From Fen-549 sp964636655 (lineage in GTDB: Bacteria; Actinomycetota; Thermoleophilia; Gaiellales; Gaiellaceae), in contig CAZWTK010000064.1 of assembly GCA_964636655.1 (NCBI GenBank), positions 1 to 5,005 of the forward strand: a stretch of DNA of 5,005 nucleotides, read 5' to 3'. The notes beneath the pieces are model-generated. The model saw only the letters and a program-made list of their open reading frames with translations. It made no database searches and was not told where the DNA came from. Shown piece by piece: positions 1 to 3,403 of this stretch. Numbering within the stretch: position 1 is the stretch's first letter; each line of letters opens with the position of its first letter. The position numbers and the translations under genes are program-made.

Positions 1-293
1 CCCGTCTTCATCTTGTCGCGGTTGTGCTTGAAGCGGCGGTTCCAGTTCTTCGGCATCTCGGTCTTGCCGGCCGTGAGCGCAACGATGACGCCGTCGATCT
101 TCGCCTCTTCGATCACCGGGCGAAGTCCAACGCGCTCGGCATTCTCACTGGGAACCTGAACGGTCATGTCGTTATGAAGGATCCTGATCGTCAGGTACTC
201 GCGCTTCTGACCGAGTACCGTGCGCATCTCCTTCTCGACCACCGTCCCCGCACCGTGATGCGGATACACGACTTTCTCGCCAACCTCAAACAA
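1..293 (-). CDS. carD: CarD-family RNA polymerase-binding transcription regulator (5' part, runs off left edge)
   Basis: CarD binds the RNA polymerase beta subunit and stabilises the open promoter complex, tuning initiation at many promoters including rRNA. About 97 of the usual roughly 160 residues are visible. The N-terminal Tudor-like polymerase-interaction domain is seen as FEVGEKVVYPHHGAGTVV (residues 2-19) followed by GQKREYLTIRILHNDMTV and VPSENAERVGLRPVI. The start of the helical DNA-binding domain follows, with W84 in PKNWNRRFK, the family's conserved tryptophan that wedges into the DNA upstream of the -10 element (W85 in M. tuberculosis). R24 corresponds to mycobacterial R25, but the mycobacterial R47 position is Gln here (Q46). 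The start is TTG, chosen because it gives the family N-terminus (MFEVG) and has AGGGGAG 6 nt upstream; no in-frame ATG fits. It lies downstream of radA on the same strand but behind a terminator, so it probably has its own promoter. The C-terminal helices are outside the window. Confidence 0.95.
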   Translation of the reverse strand, partial: MFEVGEKVVYPHHGAGTVVEKEMRTVLGQKREYLTIRILHNDMTVQVPSENAERVGLRPVIEEAKIDGVIVALTAGKTEMPKNWNRRFKHNRDKMKT

Positions 294-299
294 GCGACA

Positions 300-306
300 C
301 TCCCCT
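300..306 (-). promoter_or_regulatory. Ribosome binding site of carD
   Basis: On the minus strand this reads AGGGGAG and ends 6 nt before the TTG at 293. It decides the start: TTG is a weak initiator, but it is the only in-frame codon that has a ribosome site and yields the conserved CarD N-terminus. The GTG overlapping the site (301-299) is in another frame and meets a stop within a few codons. Confidence 0.75.
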
Positions 307-323
307 TTCGAGCTGTGTTCGCG

Positions 324-352
324 AAAAGGCCGGCGGTGCCACTACCGCCGGC
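324..352 (-). promoter_or_regulatory. GC-rich stem-loop in the carD leader, followed by a U4 tract
   Basis: Positions 329-337 and 344-352 form a perfect 9-bp inverted repeat (GCCGGCGGT / ACCGCCGGC) around a 6-nt loop. On the carD strand the stem is followed by C and then TTTT (327-324). If transcription starts near 359, the hairpin begins about 7 nt from the 5' end of a leader of roughly 66 nt. It could be a stabilising 5' hairpin or a weak leader terminator (attenuator). The inverted repeat is directly seen; the function is inference. Confidence 0.55.
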
Positions 353-365
353 TGGATACTGCTTA

Positions 366-374
366 ATGATAGCA
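366..374 (-). promoter_or_regulatory. Candidate extended -10 promoter of carD
   Basis: On the minus strand 374-366 reads TGCTATCAT, an extended -10 (TGN followed by TATCAT), preceded by a run of six T. No good TTGACA-like -35 lies at the normal spacing, which is tolerable for an extended -10. Predicted transcription start is about 359, giving a leader of about 66 nt. Its place just downstream of the radA terminator supports an independent carD transcription unit. Confidence 0.5.
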
Positions 375-384
375 AAAAACGCTG

Positions 385-400
385 GAAAACGCACGTTTTC
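385..400. promoter_or_regulatory. Operator-like inverted repeat over the carD -35 region
   Basis: GAAAACG (385-391) and CGTTTTC (394-400) are perfect 7-bp arms around a 2-bp centre. With the -10 hexamer at 366-371, a -35 with 17-bp spacing would fall at 389-394, inside the repeat, where a DNA-binding regulator could control carD. Alternatively it is a second weak radA terminator: on the minus strand it is followed by CAGCG and then T6 (379-374). The repeat is seen; either role is inference. Confidence 0.4.
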
Positions 401-413
401 AGGTGTCTTTCCG

Positions 414-450
414 AAAAATCCCTGCTCAGAACGCGTTTCGATCTGAGCAG
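414..450 (-). terminator. Intrinsic terminator downstream of radA
   Basis: CTGCTCAGA (422-430) and TCTGAGCAG (442-450) are perfect 9-bp arms around an 11-nt loop. On the minus strand the stem is followed by GGA and TTTTT (418-414), the pattern of a Rho-independent terminator. It lies about 120 nt past the radA stop, between radA and the proposed carD promoter. On the plus strand the hairpin is not followed by T residues, so it acts for minus-strand transcription. Confidence 0.75.
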
Positions 451-572
451 CCGCACGGCTACGCCGATTCGCCGGGGTGCAGGCCCGCGCGACGCTCACT
501 TTCCGCGCGAAAAGGATCGACCTGCTTGATCCGGTACGGCGGCGACGGAGCTTTCTGTAGCGCTGCGAGCAC

Positions 573-1937
573 TCAGAGAGCCGGGTCGGACTCGTCTCGG
601 CGCGACTCCAGCCCCAGCGCCAGTGCCTTGCCCAGCCTGGCCACCTCGATCAACTCCAGCCCCGCCCCGTTCTTGACGCTGCCCTGGCAGACGAGCGCGC
701 GCTCCAGCCCGAGCTTGGCGCACTCTCCCGCCCGGCGCCCGGTCTGGGTCGCCGCGCGCAAGCGTCCGGTCAGGCCGATTTCGGCGAAGGCCGCCAACCC
801 CGGCCGCACCGGCACGCCCCGCGCCGCCGAGGCGATGGCCAGCGCGATCGCCAGGTCGGCGCCGGGCTCCTCGATGCGCACGCCGCCGGCGACGTTGACG
901 AAGACGTCGGCCTGTCCGAGCGCCACGCGCGCATGACGTGAGAGCACGGCCACGATCATCGCCAGGCGCTTGGGATCGACGCCGGTGCCGACGCGCCGCG
1001 GCATGGCCAGCTCGCTGCGGGCCACGAGCGCCTGGATCTCGAGCAGGATCGGACGCGAGCCCTCGAGCGTGCAGGCCACCGCGGCGCCGACCTCGCCGGG
1101 CTCGGAACGCCCGAACAGCGCCGAGGCATCGGGAATTCCGACCAGGCCGGCGGAGGTCATCTCGAAGACGCCTAGCTCGTTGGTCGAGCCGAAGCGATTC
1201 TTGGTCGCACGCAGGATGCGGTGCTCGTGGTAGCGGTCGCCCTCGAACTGCAGCACGCAGTCGACCAGGTGCTCGAGCACGCGCGGCCCGGCCACGGCGC
1301 CGTCCTTGGTCACGTGCCCGACAAGGAATACGGCGATGCCGTTCTCTTTGGCCAGGTGCATCAACCGCGAGGCGGCCTCACGCACCTGCGCCACCGACCC
1401 CGGCGCCGAGCCCAGGCTCGACGAGTAGAGAGTCTGCACCGAGTCGATCACGCAAACCTCCGGTCGCTCGCGCTCGAGCAGCTCGCAAACCGCCTCCAGC
1501 TCGGTCTCGGCCAGAATCTCGATCTTGCCGGCTCCGCCCAGGCGCTCGGCCCGCAGCCCAACCTGAGCGGGCGACTCCTCGCCCGAGACGAGCAGGCCGC
1601 GGCGCTCCTCGGCGATCGCGCGCAACGCGGCCAGTAGCAGCGTCGATTTCCCGATCCCGGGCTCGCCGCCCACGAGCACGAGCGAGGAGGGAACCAGCCC
1701 GCCGCCGAGCACGCGATCGAGCTCGGGCACACCGGTCGAAATGCGCTCGCTCTCGCTCGCCTCGACCTCGACCAGGCGCAGGAGCGGTCGCTGCACTCGC
1801 GGCGCATTCTTGGGCAGCGGAACTACGCTCTCCTCGGTCAACGTGCCGTAGCTCTCACAGCTCGGACAGCGCCCGAGCCAGCGCCCGGTCGCATAACCGC
1901 ATTCAGTGCACGTGAACTGGACGGCCGCCTTTGCCAC
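573..1937 (-). CDS. radA: DNA repair protein RadA/Sms (branch-migration ATPase)
   Basis: RadA is a RecA-like, DnaB-like hexameric motor that extends heteroduplex during homologous recombination and processes branched intermediates. At 454 aa it matches the family length. Domains in order: a C4 zinc finger with C10, C13, C24 and C27 (CTECGY and GRCPSC); an ATPase core with Walker A GEPGIGKST (91-99), Walker B VCVID (161-165) and the RadA signature KNRFG (246-250); then a C-terminal Lon-protease-like domain from about 275 (RRVGTGVDPKRLAMIVAVL, then NVAGGVRIEEPGADLAIALA). As usual in RadA the Lon-type serine is missing, so no protease activity is expected. The GTG start gives the family N-terminus MAK…F.C..CG. 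There is no Shine-Dalgarno; TAGACT sits 6 nt upstream, suggesting a leaderless mRNA. A terminator lies downstream. In many Actinomycetota and Firmicutes disA lies beside radA; here carD follows directly. Confidence 0.98.
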   Translation of the reverse strand: MAKAAVQFTCTECGYATGRWLGRCPSCESYGTLTEESVVPLPKNAPRVQRPLLRLVEVEASESERISTGVPELDRVLGGGLVPSSLVLVGGEPGIGKSTLLLAALRAIAEERRGLLVSGEESPAQVGLRAERLGGAGKIEILAETELEAVCELLERERPEVCVIDSVQTLYSSSLGSAPGSVAQVREAASRLMHLAKENGIAVFLVGHVTKDGAVAGPRVLEHLVDCVLQFEGDRYHEHRILRATKNRFGSTNELGVFEMTSAGLVGIPDASALFGRSEPGEVGAAVACTLEGSRPILLEIQALVARSELAMPRRVGTGVDPKRLAMIVAVLSRHARVALGQADVFVNVAGGVRIEEPGADLAIALAIASAARGVPVRPGLAAFAEIGLTGRLRAATQTGRRAGECAKLGLERALVCQGSVKNGAGLELIEVARLGKALALGLESRRDESDPAL

Positions 1938-1943
1938 CAGCCG

Positions 1944-1949
1944 AGTCTA
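1944..1949 (-). promoter_or_regulatory. Candidate leaderless -10 element of radA (TAGACT)
   Basis: On the minus strand TAGACT (fits TANNNT) is followed by exactly 6 nt and then the GTG start at 1937. With a -10 hexamer at -12 to -7, transcription would start at the G of GTG. The 20 nt before the start hold no purine-rich ribosome site, as expected for a leaderless transcript, which is common in Actinomycetota. No convincing -35 is visible. Confidence 0.5.
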
Positions 1950-2017
1950 CGCAGAGGCGCAGACGGCGAACTGTGGCGACTTCGTGTCTTCTCGCGGGCC
2001 CGGGCGCCCGTGCTCGC

Positions 2018-2036
2018 CGCGGTGCCTGGCACCGCG
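2018..2036. repeat. Perfect 19-bp palindrome between the cupin gene and radA
   Basis: CGCGGTGCC (2018-2026) and GGCACCGCG (2028-2036) are perfect 9-bp arms around one T. It lies in the 187-bp gene-free gap 1938-2124, about 80 bp upstream of the radA start. Neither strand has a T run worth calling a terminator after it (TTT on plus, none on minus). It could be an operator, a REP-like repeat copy, or a 3' hairpin protecting the cupin mRNA. Apart from the radA -10 and weak repeats, nothing else was seen in the gap. Confidence 0.6.
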
Positions 2037-2124
2037 TTTGCGACGCGTACACGGTATCCGGGAAAGGCGCCCGTAAATGTGTCTACTTCGCGCCGGACAC
2101 GTAACGCGCTTCGTGCTCGGCGGC

Positions 2125-2523
2125 CTATTCGGAGTTCTGACCGTCGTACTCGGCCTCGTCGGCCTCGGCCTCGGCCTTGGTCGCGCGTACGACGCCGTCT
2201 TTGTGATGGGCCGGCGAGTAGATCGTGTAGAGCTTCAGCGCCTCCGAGCCCGAGCCGTTGATGACGTTGTGCTCGGCACCGGCCGGCACGACGATCGCCG
2301 AGCCGTCCTTCACCTCGTACTCGTTGCCGTCGATGATCACGCGGCCCCGGCCCGACTCGAAGCGGAAGAACTGATCGTTGTCCTCGTGAACCTCGAGGCC
2401 GATCTCTTCGTTCGGCCTCAGGCTCATCAACACGAGCTGGCTGTGCGACGCGGTATAGAGGACTTTCCGGAAATCGTCGTTTTCGAGGGTCAGCTGTTCG
2501 ATGTTGTCGTTGAATCCCTTCAT
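2125..2523 (-). CDS. Small single-domain cupin protein
   Basis: 132 aa, a one-domain cupin (beta-barrel) of the type often annotated as cupin-domain or mannose-6-phosphate-isomerase-like protein; substrate unknown. Motif 1 is at G42…H46-E-D48..Q51……G58, i.e. HxD and Q where the classic motif has HxH and E. Motif 2 is complete: G74, P80-A-G82, H85, N89. Only H46 and H85 of the usual histidine ligands are present, so the metal site, if any, is non-standard. The C-terminus (LYTIYSPAHHKDGVV, then an acidic Ala/Glu tail) resembles the usual ending of this subfamily, so the gene looks full length. ATG start with a strong GGGAGGA 4 nt upstream. A 78-bp gap separates it from the preceding membrane-protein gene and 187 bp from radA. 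No clear terminator follows. A role in the clpC/radA setting is not evident. Confidence 0.9.
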   Translation of the reverse strand: MKGFNDNIEQLTLENDDFRKVLYTASHSQLVLMSLRPNEEIGLEVHEDNDQFFRFESGRGRVIIDGNEYEVKDGSAIVVPAGAEHNVINGSGSEALKLYTIYSPAHHKDGVVRATKAEAEADEAEYDGQNSE

Positions 2524-2527
2524 CCCG

Positions 2528-2534
2528 TCCTCCC
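2528..2534 (-). promoter_or_regulatory. Ribosome binding site of the cupin gene
   Basis: Minus strand GGGAGGA, 4 nt before the ATG at 2523. It confirms the start and contrasts with the three nearby genes (2602-3012, 3039-3377, radA) that have no such site. Confidence 0.8.
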
Positions 2535-2601
2535 ATCGCCTATCGGACCGTTCCGGATACAGATTAGTCGCCGCCTCGCGACGGCGGTACCATGCACGCC
2601 G

Positions 2602-3012
2602 CTACTTGCCTGAGCCTCCGCGAAGCAGGTCTTCTACGGTCGGCTTGCGAAAGAGGGGCCGATCCGACTCCGCGACGGTCGACGAAGGGGACGACGGCAC
2701 GTTCGAGGTCGGTGGCAGCGGCGCCGCCTTGCCGCTCGTCCCGCGTGTGACGATTCCACCGCGCTCGTCCACCGAATAGCTCTTGGCGACCATGCTCTCG
2801 ATCTTCGCGACGTCGAGCCCGCGCTGTCCGAGCCTCGCCCGCGCCTCGTCGCTCAGAGCGACATGGCCGTCGCGAACGACGAGTGAGCGTCGAATGATTC
2901 GAGAGCCGCCGCGTACGGCCTTGAGCACCGCGCGAGCCACCACGATGCAGAGAAAGGTCGCAAAGAAAACGATCGTAAACGGCGCAACAACTGTGTCGGC
3001 GACGACGAGCAT
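2602..3012 (-). CDS. Hypothetical one-pass membrane protein, paralog of 3039-3377
   Basis: 136 aa, family not recognised. Residues about 8-26 form a hydrophobic segment (VVAPFTIVFFATFLCIVVA) followed by basic residues (R27, K31, R34, R38, R41, R42), which predicts an outside N-terminus and a cytoplasmic remainder. A soluble core at 44-89 starts VRDGHVALSDEARARLG and continues RGLDVAKIE. It aligns without gaps to residues 39-84 of the neighbouring 112-aa protein with 22 of 46 identities. Unlike the neighbour, it has a Pro/Ser-rich linker (about 95-115) and a short C-terminal block RPLFRKPTVEDLLRGG that looks like a peptide motif. ATG start; no Shine-Dalgarno; TATGCT 6 nt upstream. It follows the neighbour by 26 bp and is probably also co-transcribed with clpC. 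Coding support comes from the paralogy; the function is unknown. Confidence 0.85.
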   Translation of the reverse strand: MLVVADTVVAPFTIVFFATFLCIVVARAVLKAVRGGSRIIRRSLVVRDGHVALSDEARARLGQRGLDVAKIESMVAKSYSVDERGGIVTRGTSGKAAPLPPTSNVPSSPSSTVAESDRPLFRKPTVEDLLRGGSGK

Positions 3013-3038
3013 AGGCTCAGCATAGGCGCTGGCGATCG
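3013..3038 (-). repeat. Conserved 26-bp spacer, copy 2
   Basis: Lies between the TAG stop of the 112-aa gene and the ATG of the 136-aa gene. It matches the spacer at 3378-3403 at 21 of 26 positions with no gaps, and both are exactly 26 bp long. The shared blocks on the minus strand are CGCCAGC, TATGCTG and GCCT directly before the start codon. Confidence 0.8.
3019..3024 (-). promoter_or_regulatory. Candidate leaderless -10 element (TATGCT) of the 136-aa protein gene
   Basis: Minus strand TATGCT, then 6 nt (GAGCCT), then the ATG at 3012, so transcription would start on the A of ATG. No Shine-Dalgarno is present. The same hexamer at the same distance precedes the paralog at 3377. No good -35 was found, so this rests on the -10 geometry and on conservation between the paralogs. 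Confidence 0.45.
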
Positions 3039-3377
3039 CTACTGGTCTTTGCTGCCCTTCTCAGCTCTATCGAGACGAGCGTCTTCCCCGGCTCCGTTAT
3101 TCAAGGCTTCGCGTCCCACCTCGCTGAGAACGATGTCTCCCTCGTCGTCCAGCGCGAAGGTCTCGGCGATAGACTCCTCGATCTTCGAGATCTCGAGCCC
3201 GCGACTGCCGATCTTCGCCCGACCCTTGTCGTTCAGGATCACACGACCGTCGCGGACTGTGAGCCAGGACAACGAGATCCGCCGCCGGCGTCTGATCAGG
3301 TACCCGACAAGGAAGCACGCAAGCACAGCCGAGAGAACAATCTCGGCGATCGCGCTGGAGTCAAGAGCGGCGAGCAC
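3039..3377 (-). CDS. Hypothetical one-pass membrane protein downstream of clpC
   Basis: 112 aa, family not recognised. Residues about 9-28 are a membrane segment, followed by five arginines (29-33), predicting an outside N-terminus and a cytoplasmic C-terminal domain. The core at 39-84 (VRDGRVILNDKGRAKIG, then RGLEISKIEE, then DDEGDIVL) is shared with the 136-aa neighbour; the tail (about 85-112) is highly charged. The start is GTG, the first possible start after an in-frame stop within the end of clpC. There is no Shine-Dalgarno; TATGCT lies 6 nt upstream. It sits 26 bp after clpC and 26 bp before its paralog, which suggests an operon with added internal promoters. Two paralogs right behind clpC suggest a link with ClpC function, but nothing in the protein proves it. 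Confidence 0.87.
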   Translation of the reverse strand: MLAALDSSAIAEIVLSAVLACFLVGYLIRRRRRISLSWLTVRDGRVILNDKGRAKIGSRGLEISKIEESIAETFALDDEGDIVLSEVGREALNNGAGEDARLDRAEKGSKDQ

Positions 3378-3403
3378 AGGCGCAGCATAAGGGCTGGCGC
3401 CCG
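3378..3403 (-). repeat. Conserved 26-bp spacer, copy 1
   Basis: Lies between the clpC TAG stop and the GTG start of the 112-aa gene. It has 21 of 26 positions identical to 3013-3038. Similarity continues into the first codon and a half of each gene (RTGCTCG) and covers the TAG stop on the other side, so about 35 bp are related. Confidence 0.8.
3384..3389 (-). promoter_or_regulatory. Candidate leaderless -10 element (TATGCT) of the 112-aa protein gene
   Basis: Minus strand TATGCT, 6 nt (GCGCCT), then the GTG at 3377, matching a -12 to -7 hexamer with +1 at the start codon. The arrangement is the same as at 3019-3024 and, with TAGACT, at radA. No clear -35 element is visible. Confidence 0.45.

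Noticed and set aside
191..499. Open frame of 102 codons on the minus strand across the radA–carD gap
   Set aside because: It overlaps the terminator, the carD promoter and the start of carD, has a low-complexity basic translation and no family resemblance; it is a shadow frame.
938..1915. Long plus-strand open frame (325 codons) opposite radA
   Set aside because: The translation is Arg/Pro/Ala-rich, as expected for the antisense of a GC-rich gene; radA on the other strand explains the sequence.
1838..2536. Minus-strand open frame overlapping cupin and the start of radA
   Set aside because: Arg-rich, out of frame with two well-supported genes, no recognisable domain.
2561..2566. TAATCT on the minus strand as a cupin promoter -10
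   Set aside because: Fits TANNNT and would give a leader of about 30 nt, but has only a weak match to consensus and no -35; not strong enough to list.
2567..2582. Small hairpin (GTCGC / GCGAC) between the 136-aa gene and cupin as a terminator
   Set aside because: Only 5 bp of stem and no T run after it on the minus strand; read-through into cupin remains possible.
3021..3023. ATG 11 nt upstream of the 136-aa gene start (and its twin at 3386-3388) as the true start
   Set aside because: Both are out of frame with the paralogous coding sequence and only arise from the conserved TATGCT hexamer.
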